In this document: piece after piece, positions 26,497-35,738 of the stretch | Position numbering within the stretch: position 1 is the first letter of the stretch | How the letters are laid out: each line of letters begins with the position of its first letter | Assembly: GCF_018687695.1 (NCBI RefSeq) | Contig: NZ_CP061303.1 | Span: 1,317,750-1,381,749 of the forward strand | Reading direction: 5' to 3' | DNA: 64,000 nucleotides | Source of the DNA: Polynucleobacter sp. MG-6-Vaara-E2 | Lineage (GTDB): Bacteria > Pseudomonadota > Gammaproteobacteria > Burkholderiales > Burkholderiaceae | Position numbers and translations under genes: made by a program | Notes under the pieces: model-generated | The model's database searches: none | What the model was told of the DNA's origin: nothing | What the model saw: the letters and a program-made list of their open reading frames with translations, nothing else

Positions 26497-26919
26497 ATGA
26501 CTGTGAAAAATGCCGCTGCAATCTTGGCGCACCTTCAACAAACCCAAGTGGATCTGGGGGTAAAACATGTGCAAAGCCATGATGCCCAAATTGCGCAGGC
26601 CATCTTAGATCATCTTTTTAGCTTTGAAGACTTGGTATTTTTAACTGCGCTTGATATGCAAACACTACTGCAAAAGATTTCAGATAAAAGCTTGGTGATG
26701 TGTTTAAAAAAAGTAAGTAAACCTTTGGGCATCAAAATTCTTGGTGCCATGACCAAGACTAGGGCTAGAACGATCGGAGAGGATTTACAAAATAGTGAAA
26801 AGATTTTAAGTTCTGAGGTCGATAAAGTTCAGTTAGAGGTTTTGAAAGTAGCCTACGCGCTACACCAAACACAAAAAATTACTCTACGCAAATCAGCGAT
26901 AGAAGAAAAATATCTCTAA
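26497..26919 (+). CDS. Stand-alone FliG C-terminal-domain-like protein
   Basis: 140 residues, cytoplasmic. Residues about 40-135 follow the FliG C-terminal domain: FSFEDLVFLTALDMQTLLQKI matches the FEDL...IQxLLxEV helix, LVMCLKKVSKPLGIKILGAM the ALKxxSxxLxxxFLxNM helix, then GEDLQNS and SEVDKVQLEVLKVA the torque helix and following helix. A normal FliG is about 330 residues with three domains; here only the rotor-torque domain plus a short N-terminal helix is present. Aligned with E. coli FliG, the acidic pair near 288-289 is kept as ED but the Arg near 281 is Thr. It could modify the motor or have been recruited elsewhere. Confidence 0.72.
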   Translation: MTVKNAAAILAHLQQTQVDLGVKHVQSHDAQIAQAILDHLFSFEDLVFLTALDMQTLLQKISDKSLVMCLKKVSKPLGIKILGAMTKTRARTIGEDLQNSEKILSSEVDKVQLEVLKVAYALHQTQKITLRKSAIEEKYL

Positions 26920-26995
26920 ATGTGAACAGGCGTTAAAGCACTTTTAAAAACATGTACATCGATTGCGCAACAATCCCAAATCAGAAATACTCGTT

Positions 26996-27268
26996 TTAGG
27001 CGTGCTTCCCGATACCCGCTTCTTCCATCGCCTTCTGATGGGCTTTACGCTGCGCAATTTTTTCAGTCATTTTATCGATCTCATGATTGTGCAATAACAC
27101 CTCATGCAAACTGCGATAGAGAAACTCTAGACCAATAGCAATAACTAGCAGCACAATAAAAGTAAGCCATTTGTCATGCACTAGACAAATATCAGCCACC
27201 GTTAAGGCCACTAAGGCTTTAACGCGGATAAACGTTGTCTCAGGAAAGTGAGGTAAATGCATGCTCAT
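26996..27268 (-). CDS. Small membrane protein with charged C-terminal helix
   Basis: 90 residues. Hydrophobic helices at about 14-32 and 34-52 are followed by a His/Lys/Glu-rich amphipathic tail (LHNHEIDKMTEKIAQRKAHQ). The N-terminus is His/Pro-rich. Convergent with the FliG-C-like gene. I do not recognise a family; the shape recalls small proteins that recruit peripheral partners to the membrane. Confidence 0.55.
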   Translation of the reverse strand: MSMHLPHFPETTFIRVKALVALTVADICLVHDKWLTFIVLLVIAIGLEFLYRSLHEVLLHNHEIDKMTEKIAQRKAHQKAMEEAGIGKHA

Positions 27269-27596
27269 GATTTCTAAATTAAAGCTATTGCCAGGAAGGA
27301 AAAAATAACAGAAAACGTTGACGATTTAAAGTCGCGGCGCACAAAAACAGGGCCTTCTAGAGAAACACCCTATTTTTTAGCACCAATACGGTTTACGGCT
27401 TTAATTACAGTAGCCATTAGCGTTATTGGCAATGAGGGCTAATATTGATAATCCTTAATATTAGTAGGGTTTTTTAGAGCGCCAAATGTAGTCCAGATGT
27501 GCCATCGATTAGACCTATTTCAGTCCAAACGCGCCCACACCCGTAAATACCAATTCTTAGCAGTCTGGCTTCGGACTACTCACTTGTGACAGCTAA
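27269..27596. other. Intergenic region with an AT hairpin
   Basis: 328 bp without a supported gene. A CTAATATT / AATATTAG hairpin (27439-27446 and 27457-27464) is followed by TAGGGTTTTTT, a terminator-like shape on the plus strand, but the nearest plus-strand gene ends 520 bp before it. I found no tRNA or other RNA fold. Confidence 0.35.
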
Positions 27597-28466
27597 TTAC
27601 AAATCGCTATCTTGCAGTACTTTGCTGCCCTGAAGATCAATTAACCTGACTAATCCAGGCTGCAATAAGCCACTTAAATCAAAGGGCAGCCCCCTTTGTG
27701 CGCTGATCTGCTGCGCATAATCAGTAATGCTATCTAAGCTTGCCCTTTTAAAGGCTGGTAAGGCAATCACCACTTTATTGCCAGCCCTAGGAACTCGTAA
27801 GGTATAGACCTCATGAAAGACTTCCTGATACGTGCGTAGCATGAGTTTATATAGGGGATTGGCACTTGCAGTACTCCACATATTGGTGATGATAGCTCCT
27901 GAAGGTTTGAGCGCTCTTTTCATTGCCAACAAAAATTCTTGGGTAGCCAAGTGCTTTGGTATTCCTGCTTCAGTAAAAGCATCTAAAAAAATCAGGTCGT
28001 ATGGCTTTTGATTCTTTTCAATAAAGGCCCTGCCATCTTGGGCGAAGGTGCGCAAAAATGCATTCTCGGTAAAATTAAAATATTGCTTAGCTAAAGCAAT
28101 AATTTGTGGATCAATATCTACTACATCGATGTGCGCCCTTGGATAGTGTTTATGTAAAAACATGGGTATCGAGCCACCGCCTAACCCAATTATCAACACG
28201 CGATCGACATGCTGGGTAAACGCCAAACCGATCATGGCTGACCTAGCATAGGGTAAGCCTAACTCATTCAGATCACCGGGTTTAACAATGCTTTGCCGTG
28301 GTCCATTTTCTCCAAAGCGCAGTGTCCGAACACCATCTCGATCTTGCGTAACTTGCGTGAAGCCGCCCAGAGTTTGACCTTCGTATAACAGACTTTCTTT
28401 TGCTATGACGGGCTCTAAGCCAACTGCAATGAACTTAGAAAAGGCAGTCTTGATTTTGGTGAGCAT
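27597..28466 (-). CDS. Spermidine-synthase-fold methyl/aminopropyltransferase-like protein
   Basis: 289 residues with a Rossmann-like SAM fold: VLIIGLGGGSIPMFL (about 90-104), VDVVDIDPQII (the acidic residue after strand 2), DGRAFIEKN and YDLIFLDAF. Gene length and order of motifs are those of the SpeE-like family, but the catalytic GGGDG of true spermidine synthases is GLGGGS here and the substrate Asp is doubtful, so polyamine synthesis is not supported. Such SpeE-like proteins are common as genes of unknown substrate. It is monocistronic as far as can be seen. Confidence 0.7.
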   Translation of the reverse strand: MLTKIKTAFSKFIAVGLEPVIAKESLLYEGQTLGGFTQVTQDRDGVRTLRFGENGPRQSIVKPGDLNELGLPYARSAMIGLAFTQHVDRVLIIGLGGGSIPMFLHKHYPRAHIDVVDIDPQIIALAKQYFNFTENAFLRTFAQDGRAFIEKNQKPYDLIFLDAFTEAGIPKHLATQEFLLAMKRALKPSGAIITNMWSTASANPLYKLMLRTYQEVFHEVYTLRVPRAGNKVVIALPAFKRASLDSITDYAQQISAQRGLPFDLSGLLQPGLVRLIDLQGSKVLQDSDL

Positions 28467-28584
28467 CGCTAAGCGGAGATTACTCTAGTGTCTAAATGCA
28501 TTTTTAAATATCGGATCTTAAGAATATAAAATCACTAGCAATACAGTTGAAACATTCGACAATCTATTGAATGTTAGGTGGTTT

Positions 28585-31500
28585 TTAGGCGTATAAGGTA
28601 TTAAATCGAGTTTTCACAAAATCGGTTGATACATCTGGTAGTGCCGCTATTTGGTAAGCAGACAACATTCTTGCTCTAGTTGAACCAAGACCATTCACTT
28701 GGCCAAGAGTCATTCCTGCTATTGCACTGGTTGTAATCGCAGCAAACTCTTCATTAGTGAATGTATTAACATCTGCACTGGGAAGGCTAGCAAGCTGCGT
28801 TGCACTGAGCATCGCAATTTGCTCTCGATTAAGCGCTCCTGCATTGGCAGTAGAGAGAGCGCCGAGTTGCGTGGTCGTTAAACCGGAAATAGCCGTTGTC
28901 GCAATCGCACCCATCGCCTCAGGTGTAAGTCCATTTAATGCATCGTTGTTTAGAGCGCCAATTTGGGACGAGCTAAGCTTGGCAACCTGTTCAGGAGTCA
29001 ATGCTGTCGCATTTGCAGCAGAGAGAGCTCCGAGTTGTCCAGTAGTTAAACCAGAAATAGCAAATGGATCAATCGCGGTCATTGCCTCTGTAGTTAGTAG
29101 ATTTAGGGCAGTGGTGGTTAACTGGGCAATTTGGCTAGCTGACATTGCACTGACACTACGAGCTTCTATGTTCGGAGCTTGTGTATCTGTCACACCATGC
29201 ATTGCAGCTGCTGTAATGGCTGACCCTGACTCTTGTATCAAAGTATTTAAGGCTGTGGAGCTTAGTTGGCCAATTTGAGTAGCGCTAAGCTGGGCAACTT
29301 GGCTATCCGTTAAGGCCTCAGTATGGGTAGTCAACAATGTTCCAAGTTGCGTACCCGTTAATCCCGTAATAGCCGAACTGGAAATCGCAGCCACCGCATC
29401 TGGATTTAAGGAAGATAAATTGGTTAATTGAGCAATTTGACTTGAAGTCAGAGATCCTACTTGCGCACTAGTTAGTTCAACTGTATTGGTAGTAGAGAGC
29501 GCATTAAGTTGTGCAGTCGTTAAACCGGTAATAGCCGAGGTTGAAATCGACGGTAGAGCCGTTGGGCTCAGGGCATTTAGGGCTGTAGTCGATAAGCCAC
29601 CTACTTGGGTGGAGTTCAGCGTAGCTACCTGCTCAGGAGTCAATGCTGTGGCATTAGCAGAAGAGAGGACTCCCAGTTGTCCAGTCGTTAAACCCGAAAT
29701 AGCCGAGGTGGAGATCGCTGCCATTGCATTGGGAGCAAGTCCATTTAATGCAGTGGTAGAGAAGGCGCCAATTTGAGTTGAGTTTAGTGCAGCTATTTGA
29801 GTGCCGACCAAGGCCCCAGCTTTACCTGAAGTCAGGTTGGTTGCTTGAGTAGTGGTAAGGCCCGTGATAGCGCTGGGGGTAATCGCTGCGATTGCTCCAT
29901 CAGATAGACTATTTAATGTGCCATAGGGCAGAGCGCCAATTTGGGTGTAGTTCAGCGCCCCCACTTGATTTGCAGTCAAAGCTCCTGCATTAGTCGTAGA
30001 TAGACCAGCCAACTGCGTAGTGCTCAATCCTCTCATGGCGTCTACCGGAATACTCGCAATCGCGTTAGTACTCATCGCATTGAGATCGGCGAAAGGTAAT
30101 TTACTAATTTGCACATAGTTTAATTTAGCCGCTTGATTGACAGTAAAGACTGTCGCTTTAGCGGTTGTTAAATTGGTGAGCTGGCTAGTATTTAAGCCTT
30201 GGATTGCATTTGGATCAATCGCAGCAAAGGCGGTGGTGGTTAAGGCATTGACATCTGCGCTATTCATAGCATTAATTTGCTGATATGAGAGTGCGGCAAC
30301 ATTGGCGTCAGATAATCCGGTTGCCTGTGCGGTAGTCAAATGACCCATGGCACTTAAGGAAATGGCCGCGATATCTGAAGGACTAAAGGAATTTAATCCA
30401 GTAGGAGTGAGGGCGGCAATTTGGGTCGAGTTAAGCTGAGCTACTTGAGCGCTCACAAGAGCGCCAGCATTGGTATCGGATAAGGCCGCCATTTGACCGG
30501 TAGTCAAACCACGAACAGCCGTTGTTGAAATCGCTGCCATGGCTGCGGTACTCAACGCATTTAAAGCATCAGTGTTCAAAGCACCAATTTGGGTGGAGTT
30601 TAGCTGGGCCACTTGATTGGCAGTAAAGACCGTAGCTTTAGCGGTTGTTAAGCCAGTCATCTGCGCGGTATTTAAACCTTGGATTGCGCTTGGCTCAATC
30701 GCAGCGAAGGCGGTGGTAGTTAACGCATTCAGATTAGTGCTAGTAAAGGCATTGAGTTGCCGAGCAGACAGTGAGGCGGCATTTGCGGCAGACATACTGG
30801 TTGCTTGTGTAGAACTCATGCCAGCGATTGCATTTAAGGAAATGGCGGCTATCGCATCATCTCCTAGTGAACTTATATTGACCAAGGCAGCCACTTGAGC
30901 TGAGCTGAGCTGAGCTACTTGGGGGCCTGTTAAGGCAGCGGCATTGGCAGTCGATAATGCAGTTAGCTGGTCTGTACTTAAGCCGCGGATAGCATTTGTC
31001 GAAATTGCTGATATTGCTGCTGGAGTCAGGCCGTTTAAGGCCGTGGTCGATAAGCCGCCAATTTGAACTGCGTTGAGCTGGGCAAGTTGGTCAGCAGTTA
31101 AGGCTCCTGCATTGGTAGCGGACAAACTACCCAATTGCGTGGTGGTCAATCCCTTGATTGCTCCCGTCGGAATGCTCGCAATCGCATTTGTTGTCATCGC
31201 ATTCAGATCACCGACAGACAATTGACTTACTTGCGTGGCGTTTAATTTAGCAGCTTGCGCTGTTGTAAGGGCCGTAGCATTCGTCGTCACTAAACTATTG
31301 AGATGAGTGGCATTAAAACCCTGTACTGCGTTTGGATTAATTCCCGCAAAAGCAGTGGCTGTTAAGCCGTTAATACCGGCGCTGGTCATGGCATTAATTT
31401 GTCGATAAGATAGCGCTGCCATATTGGTAGAAGATATTCCAGCTGCTTGTGTACCTGTAATACCTGCCATCGCTTTTGTTTGAATCGCTGCAAAGTCAGC

Positions 31501-32193
31501 AGCATTAAAAGCGTTTAATGCGGTGGGAGTCAAGGCTCCAATTTGCGCGGAGTTTAACTGAGCCACTTGAGCGCTGGTTAAGGCGCCGGCATTGGTATCG
31601 GATAAAGCAGTCATTTGCGCGGTCGTTAAACCACGAATAGCGGTAGTTGAAATGGCAGCGATTGCCGTGGGAGTTAACCCATTTAAAGCAGCGGTAGATA
31701 GGGAGCCAATTTGAACTGCGTTGAGCTGGGCGACTTGTGAGGCCGTCATTGCACCAGCATTAGTAGCCAATAAACCGGCTAATTGAGTAGTGGTAAATCC
31801 TCTAGCAGCAGTTTTAGTAATGGCCGCCATTGCGCCGGTGCTCAGGGCATTAATATCGGCTGCTGATAATTTCCCAATTTGCGCAGAGTTTAATTTTGAA
31901 ATTTGGGTGGTTGTAAAAGCACCTGCATTAGCGGTCGATAAACCTGTCAGTTGACTGGTAGTCATGCCCGTTACTGAAAAAGGATCAATCCCAGCAAAAG
32001 CATCTGTGGCTAAGGCATTCATGCTCGCGCTAGTAAAGGCGTGAATTTGGATCGCCTTGAAAGGGGCGATCTGAGCCGAGCTGATCTGAGCAGCCTGGTC
32101 GGTAGTTAGCTGCGCAATCTCCAACGTACTGCGCTTGGAGACGTGACTGCTATCCCATAAGTTAACTCCGTTAGAAGTTATTGATAAAGTCAC
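28585..32193 (-). CDS. Giant octapeptide-repeat protein, putative surface or secreted protein
   Basis: 1202 residues, starting at a GTG with AGG 6 nt upstream. After about 75 residues the whole protein is built from 8-residue units of the form L-x-x-x-x-(I/V/L)-x-(A/G), for example LTTTQLAG, LSTTNAGA, LTANQVGA. Seven units make a 56-residue module, repeated about 20 times; several modules have six units (48 residues). I saw no cysteine, and there is no signal peptide or membrane helix. Regular Leu/Ile spacing suggests a solenoid. Comparable LTTxQ(V/I)xA repeats occur, from memory, in large proteins of other Proteobacteria with no known function. Export by a type I or flagellar-type route is a guess. 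Confidence 0.75.
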   Translation of the reverse strand: MTLSITSNGVNLWDSSHVSKRSTLEIAQLTTDQAAQISSAQIAPFKAIQIHAFTSASMNALATDAFAGIDPFSVTGMTTSQLTGLSTANAGAFTTTQISKLNSAQIGKLSAADINALSTGAMAAITKTAARGFTTTQLAGLLATNAGAMTASQVAQLNAVQIGSLSTAALNGLTPTAIAAISTTAIRGLTTAQMTALSDTNAGALTSAQVAQLNSAQIGALTPTALNAFNAADFAAIQTKAMAGITGTQAAGISSTNMAALSYRQINAMTSAGINGLTATAFAGINPNAVQGFNATHLNSLVTTNATALTTAQAAKLNATQVSQLSVGDLNAMTTNAIASIPTGAIKGLTTTQLGSLSATNAGALTADQLAQLNAVQIGGLSTTALNGLTPAAISAISTNAIRGLSTDQLTALSTANAAALTGPQVAQLSSAQVAALVNISSLGDDAIAAISLNAIAGMSSTQATSMSAANAASLSARQLNAFTSTNLNALTTTAFAAIEPSAIQGLNTAQMTGLTTAKATVFTANQVAQLNSTQIGALNTDALNALSTAAMAAISTTAVRGLTTGQMAALSDTNAGALVSAQVAQLNSTQIAALTPTGLNSFSPSDIAAISLSAMGHLTTAQATGLSDANVAALSYQQINAMNSADVNALTTTAFAAIDPNAIQGLNTSQLTNLTTAKATVFTVNQAAKLNYVQISKLPFADLNAMSTNAIASIPVDAMRGLSTTQLAGLSTTNAGALTANQVGALNYTQIGALPYGTLNSLSDGAIAAITPSAITGLTTTQATNLTSGKAGALVGTQIAALNSTQIGAFSTTALNGLAPNAMAAISTSAISGLTTGQLGVLSSANATALTPEQVATLNSTQVGGLSTTALNALSPTALPSISTSAITGLTTAQLNALSTTNTVELTSAQVGSLTSSQIAQLTNLSSLNPDAVAAISSSAITGLTGTQLGTLLTTHTEALTDSQVAQLSATQIGQLSSTALNTLIQESGSAITAAAMHGVTDTQAPNIEARSVSAMSASQIAQLTTTALNLLTTEAMTAIDPFAISGLTTGQLGALSAANATALTPEQVAKLSSSQIGALNNDALNGLTPEAMGAIATTAISGLTTTQLGALSTANAGALNREQIAMLSATQLASLPSADVNTFTNEEFAAITTSAIAGMTLGQVNGLGSTRARMLSAYQIAALPDVSTDFVKTRFNTLYA
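28650..31990 (-). repeat. 168-bp tandem coding repeat array
   Basis: The 56-residue modules of the octapeptide protein correspond to 168-bp DNA repeats, with 144-bp variants where one octet is missing. Modules are diverged (not identical), but blocks such as the one reading AKATVFT-x-NQ recur almost intact, showing block duplications as well as single-unit expansion. Divergence implies an old array. Confidence 0.8.
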
Positions 32194-32596
32194 TGTATGC
32201 CTAAAAATATAGTTCTATTGAACTTATAACGGCTAAATCAAGGGTTTTATTTACCCCCTCAATGACTAAAAAGCTGCAAATTTGATACAAAAAACGTGAT
32301 TTGAGCCATATGATGACCAAAAGACATGGATGGGGAGTCACGCCCCAAATTACCCTAACCCAAGCCTCATAAAAACACCTTTGATCGGGGATAAAAGCAG
32401 GTCTTTTGGCTAAATGCCAGACTAAAAAGTAGTTTAGAGCCAAATCCCCTAAATCAATTGAGTCAGATCCATCCTATAGATTTGCCAGTGAAAGCAAAAC
32501 GCCATTAAAGAAAAATTCAGATGCTTTTTTAGGCTGCCATGATGAATGGGGTAATAGCCCACTAATTACCAAGAATATTCATTTTTTGCTTAAAAA
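32194..32596. other. Intergenic region between two repeat-protein genes
   Basis: 403 bp. It holds the promoter of the octapeptide-repeat gene, including TTTAGCCGTTA at 32227-32237 (minus strand). Also visible are a TGGGG-agtcacg-CCCCA hairpin near 32333-32350 and a GGTAAT/ATTACC pair near 32549-32570; neither has a T-run. An 80-codon open frame at 32201-32443 (minus) looks non-coding. Confidence 0.45.
32227..32237 (-). promoter_or_regulatory. Shared 11-mer promoter-like element (copy 1)
   Basis: TTTAGCCGTTA on the minus strand ends 34 nt before the GTG start of the octapeptide-repeat gene. The same 11-mer precedes the next repeat-protein gene and a near copy precedes the third. GCCGTTA partly resembles the sigma-28 -10 element (GCCGATAA); a TAAA stands 16 nt upstream. 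Confidence 0.45.
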
Positions 32597-35032
32597 TTAC
32601 CCAGCAATAGTGAATGATTTGACCTTTGTATTTTGCGTTGCGCCAGCTCCGGCAAAGTAAGTCTTAATATTTGCCCAGGAATCGGACACATTGATTGAGG
32701 TTACTTTATCTTTACTATTTAGCGCTGAAATATCACCAATGAGTACACCGTTTGCAGTAATTTGATGTAGTTTTGTATTGTTCATAATAGTGTCGCTAAT
32801 TCCATTGATATTCGTTAGAGAGTCGGCTACATCAATTGATGTAATCTTACTGTTAGTAAGATAGTTATTGGTGCCAGTCAAAGATGTTGTACTAACCGCT
32901 GTTAAAGAAAACCCGGTTATTTTTGTATAGGCAACCAACGATGCATTGGCTGTTAATTTGAAATTCGCTTCAGTATCTGACACAGTAATACCACTTACCT
33001 TAGGATTAGATTTGAGTGTTAAAACATTGGCAATACTAGCCCCTGTTGCATAGATATTCTTAATCAGATTATTACTTCTCAGGCTGGGTAATGTCGAAGC
33101 ATTTCCTAATAAGTTTGCTGACGTATCTGTCACGGTCACAGAATTTAACTTACTTCGGATAGAAGGAGCTAATGCAGCATATTGGGCGCTAATGGTACTC
33201 ACATCGGCAACCGCTGTATTAGTGATCTTCACGCCCAATAAACTAGCATTAATTAGCATGGTCGGCAGATCAGCTGATGCTAAATTTTCATAAGTATCCT
33301 GAACGCTAAATTTCAGAACAGCAGGGTCAATTCTGACAGTACCGTAGTCAGCATAGGCAACTCCACTCAAAATAAAAGTATTTTGCCCAGTTAGTTTTGT
33401 TTTTAACGCTGTGTATTGTGCGCTAGACATATTTAAAGCTGCTTTTTTCAGCGCTGTACCATCAGTAACTGCAACAGTTAATAAATTTCCGATGTTCGAT
33501 CCAATCACTGAGCTTGCAGATGCAAGGTCTTTATTCAGATTAGCTGCAGTATCTGAGAGAGAAACAGAAATACTATTGCCAGTTACGGTAGATAAGACCG
33601 TTGTGAGAGATGCCGATGTTGGTATGGTAGAAATCTTGACCCCTGAAATCTTACCAGCTGTCCAAGAGGTGATTGCATCACCTAAAGCGGTGTGATTGGT
33701 TGTGGTTACCTGCGCTAAGTTAGCGCCGATATCTGTAATTCCGATTGCTGTGAATTTATTTTTTAAGGAGCTGAGTGTAGACAAATTCGCAATTGATGCA
33801 TCCGTCCCTACAATCGACGAGACCTTGCTACCCAATGCAGTAATGTTGGCAGAATTTCTAATAAGGTCTGCAGCACTACCAGTAATACTAATACTGAGAT
33901 TGGATTTAAATCCATCCGGTAGAGAATTAATCACCGCCAGATTTCCAGGGCTCACATCTGTAGCAGACATAGATACTGGAATTGAAACCGAAGAGCTACC
34001 GGTGATATTAAAAGTTACTTTTGATTTAATCGCATCTGGTAGGGCAAAAATAGTTTGCAGATTCGCAGAAGTGACATCTGCGGCCGCGATGGATATGACA
34101 ACGGAAGCTACCTTAGATGCCAAGGTTGTACCAATCAGAGTTTTTGCGGCAGTGGCATTAATATTTGCCAACGTATCAGAAACCGTAATCGAGCTTGAGG
34201 CAACTCTAGTGTTGCTGTTTATTGCCGCTACATTTGCAGATAAATTCGCAATGTTATCGCTTATGCTGATACCTACTTTAGATTTAATTGCATCTGGTAA
34301 CGCATTAATCGTCGCCATGTTTTCAGTAGTTAAATCACCTGCACCCATAGATATTGCCACCGAGGAAACCTTTGTTGCAAGCGTTGTTCCAACGAGAGTT
34401 TTTGCAGCAGCATCATTAATATTTGCTAAGGTATCAGAAACGGTAATGGAGTTTGAGGCAATTTTGCTACTGCCATTTATTGCTGTTGCGTTTGTAGTCA
34501 GGTTTGCAATACTATCTTTTAAAGAAATTGACTTAACGTCTGCATCGCTTATTAATACACCGAGTGCACTAGCATTTCCTGAGAAATTAGTCACTGCAAT
34601 GCCCTTGTTGCCAGTACCGCGAATTAAAGTCTCTATTGCTTGCTCATGAGCATTGGCGCTATAAACACGATATGCCACTGACACAGGTCCAGCATCACTG
34701 ACTGTAATTGCATTAATCTTTGAATAAACCGCATCCAGAGTTGAAAAATTATTGCCGCTTAGTCCTGCAGCAGTGTCTGTTACGTCTAATTTGGCAGCAC
34801 TTAGCTTAAGAATGACATCTTTGTAAGAGGATAGCTTAGAGCCTGTTAAGGATAAATTATCAGTGCCTGAGATTGTTATAGAAGCTATTCTTGCACTATT
34901 GGCCTCAAGATCAGCCAAGGCGGCATCAGACAGGTCAGCTGCAGTGCCCGTTACAGTCACGGCCCCTTGATTGGCAAGTGCAGTTGCTAGGGAGCTATAG
35001 CCAGTGCCCCCTACTGTATATATTGCAGTCAT
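32597..35032 (-). CDS. Large beta-repeat protein (811 residues), putative surface protein
   Basis: An acidic, Ser/Thr/Ala/Asn-rich protein in which I saw no cysteine, with no signal peptide or membrane helix. The body is made of repeats of the type I-T-V-S-D-T-x-A-N-I followed by a helical stretch with TLxxKVxS, in all about a dozen imperfect copies; one 85-residue pair is nearly identical at the DNA level (about 34130-34200 and 34385-34480). VSDTxANL-type modules occur in large exported proteins of Proteobacteria. AGGA sits 7 nt before the ATG. The segment FSTLDAVYSKI is shared with the 748-residue neighbour, so the two are related. Export route unknown. Confidence 0.7.
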   Translation of the reverse strand: MTAIYTVGGTGYSSLATALANQGAVTVTGTAADLSDAALADLEANSARIASITISGTDNLSLTGSKLSSYKDVILKLSAAKLDVTDTAAGLSGNNFSTLDAVYSKINAITVSDAGPVSVAYRVYSANAHEQAIETLIRGTGNKGIAVTNFSGNASALGVLISDADVKSISLKDSIANLTTNATAINGSSKIASNSITVSDTLANINDAAAKTLVGTTLATKVSSVAISMGAGDLTTENMATINALPDAIKSKVGISISDNIANLSANVAAINSNTRVASSSITVSDTLANINATAAKTLIGTTLASKVASVVISIAAADVTSANLQTIFALPDAIKSKVTFNITGSSSVSIPVSMSATDVSPGNLAVINSLPDGFKSNLSISITGSAADLIRNSANITALGSKVSSIVGTDASIANLSTLSSLKNKFTAIGITDIGANLAQVTTTNHTALGDAITSWTAGKISGVKISTIPTSASLTTVLSTVTGNSISVSLSDTAANLNKDLASASSVIGSNIGNLLTVAVTDGTALKKAALNMSSAQYTALKTKLTGQNTFILSGVAYADYGTVRIDPAVLKFSVQDTYENLASADLPTMLINASLLGVKITNTAVADVSTISAQYAALAPSIRSKLNSVTVTDTSANLLGNASTLPSLRSNNLIKNIYATGASIANVLTLKSNPKVSGITVSDTEANFKLTANASLVAYTKITGFSLTAVSTTSLTGTNNYLTNSKITSIDVADSLTNINGISDTIMNNTKLHQITANGVLIGDISALNSKDKVTSINVSDSWANIKTYFAGAGATQNTKVKSFTIAG

Positions 35033-35073
35033 TCAATTATCCTAATGACACCTAAGAAGCGCCCTCTTTATTC

Positions 35074-35084
35074 TAACGGCTAAA
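35074..35084 (-). promoter_or_regulatory. Shared 11-mer promoter-like element (copy 2)
   Basis: TTTAGCCGTTA on the minus strand, identical to copy 1, 41 nt before the ATG of the 811-residue gene. A TAAG lies exactly 15 nt upstream of GCCG, the -35/-10 spacing of sigma-28 promoters (TAAA-N15-GCCG). Confidence 0.5.
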
Positions 35085-35324
35085 AGTGAGTAAATCTTAA
35101 AAGAACACCCATTTAAAAGATCTAAAAAAACTAATTGGAATAAAATCAAACGAAGCTGCAAAGCCAGTTCAATAATCAGCAAGACAAATCTGCCAATGAT
35201 TCCAGATATTAGCTAAGCTGTTAATTTATATAGATTTTTTCTAGCTTGAGAAGTTAGCAAGTACTAATAAAGTTCAGCGTAAAGTTACCTAAGATTATTT
35301 TGTATCTTTAATTCAAGAATCAAT

Positions 35325-35531
35325 ATGGCTGCTATCAATACCTCAATCTCTTACCAATCTCAATTTGCCCCCTCCAACAGATCTATAAATGAGACGCGTA
35401 CTAAGAGTGGTGCGCAATCTCAAATGGAAGAGATGAAAGGTGTGAGCCTAAAGCCAACAAGCACTCAATTTAAAATCCAGACTGTAGTCCCGATGGGTGA
35501 TGTTGGAATGCATGTAAATTTGAAAGCTTAA
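35325..35531 (+). CDS. Small hypothetical protein
   Basis: 68 residues from an ATG at 35325, polar, without Cys, with a segment reading QSQMEEMKGVSLKPTSTQFK and a hydrophobic end. It is divergent from the 811-residue gene across about 290 bp and is followed by a strong terminator-like hairpin. No ribosome site is clear and no family recognised. Confidence 0.4.
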   Translation: MAAINTSISYQSQFAPSNRSINETRTKSGAQSQMEEMKGVSLKPTSTQFKIQTVVPMGDVGMHVNLKA

Positions 35532-35683
35532 ATATTTCACCTGTTATCTAAGATTTCACAAGCACATACACTCAATTCCATGGTCCTACCCCTGTCTCTA
35601 AGGCCATTCAGCATTCAGCTACTTAATAACTAAACTGAGGGCAGTAATCGATTAGCTATTTATCTATATAAACTCAGGTACAA

Positions 35684-35721
35684 AAAAAAATCGTGATCCA
35701 TAAATAGATCACGATTTTTTT
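35684..35721 (-). terminator. Strong bidirectional terminator
   Basis: TCGTGATC at 35691-35698 pairs with GATCACGA at 35707-35714 around an 8-nt loop, extended by A-run/T-run pairs on both sides (AAAAAAA before, TTTTTTT after). It works on either strand, ending the 748-residue gene (18 nt after its stop) and possibly the small plus-strand gene. Confidence 0.85.
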
Positions 35722-35738
35722 AAATAAAATTACTTGAC

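Noticed and set aside
27597..28466. Spermidine synthase
   Set aside because: The GGGDG motif is replaced by GLGGGS and no polyamine gene is near, so only the fold is claimed.
28650..31990. Regular direct repeats that might suggest a CRISPR array
   Set aside because: The 168-bp period is in frame, the units are diverged and code for octapeptides, and there are no spacers.
32333..32350. TGGGG-agtcacg-CCCCA hairpin
   Set aside because: No T-run on either strand, so not a credible terminator; no other role supported.
32201..32443. 80-codon open frame on the minus strand upstream of the octapeptide gene
   Set aside because: Aromatic-rich, no ribosome site, and it lies over the promoter motif of the downstream gene; looks like chance.
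33696..34649. 317-codon open frame on the plus strand
   Set aside because: It is antisense to the 811-residue repeat gene; long antisense frames arise readily from repetitive Ala/Thr/Ile codons, and the product has no coherent domain.
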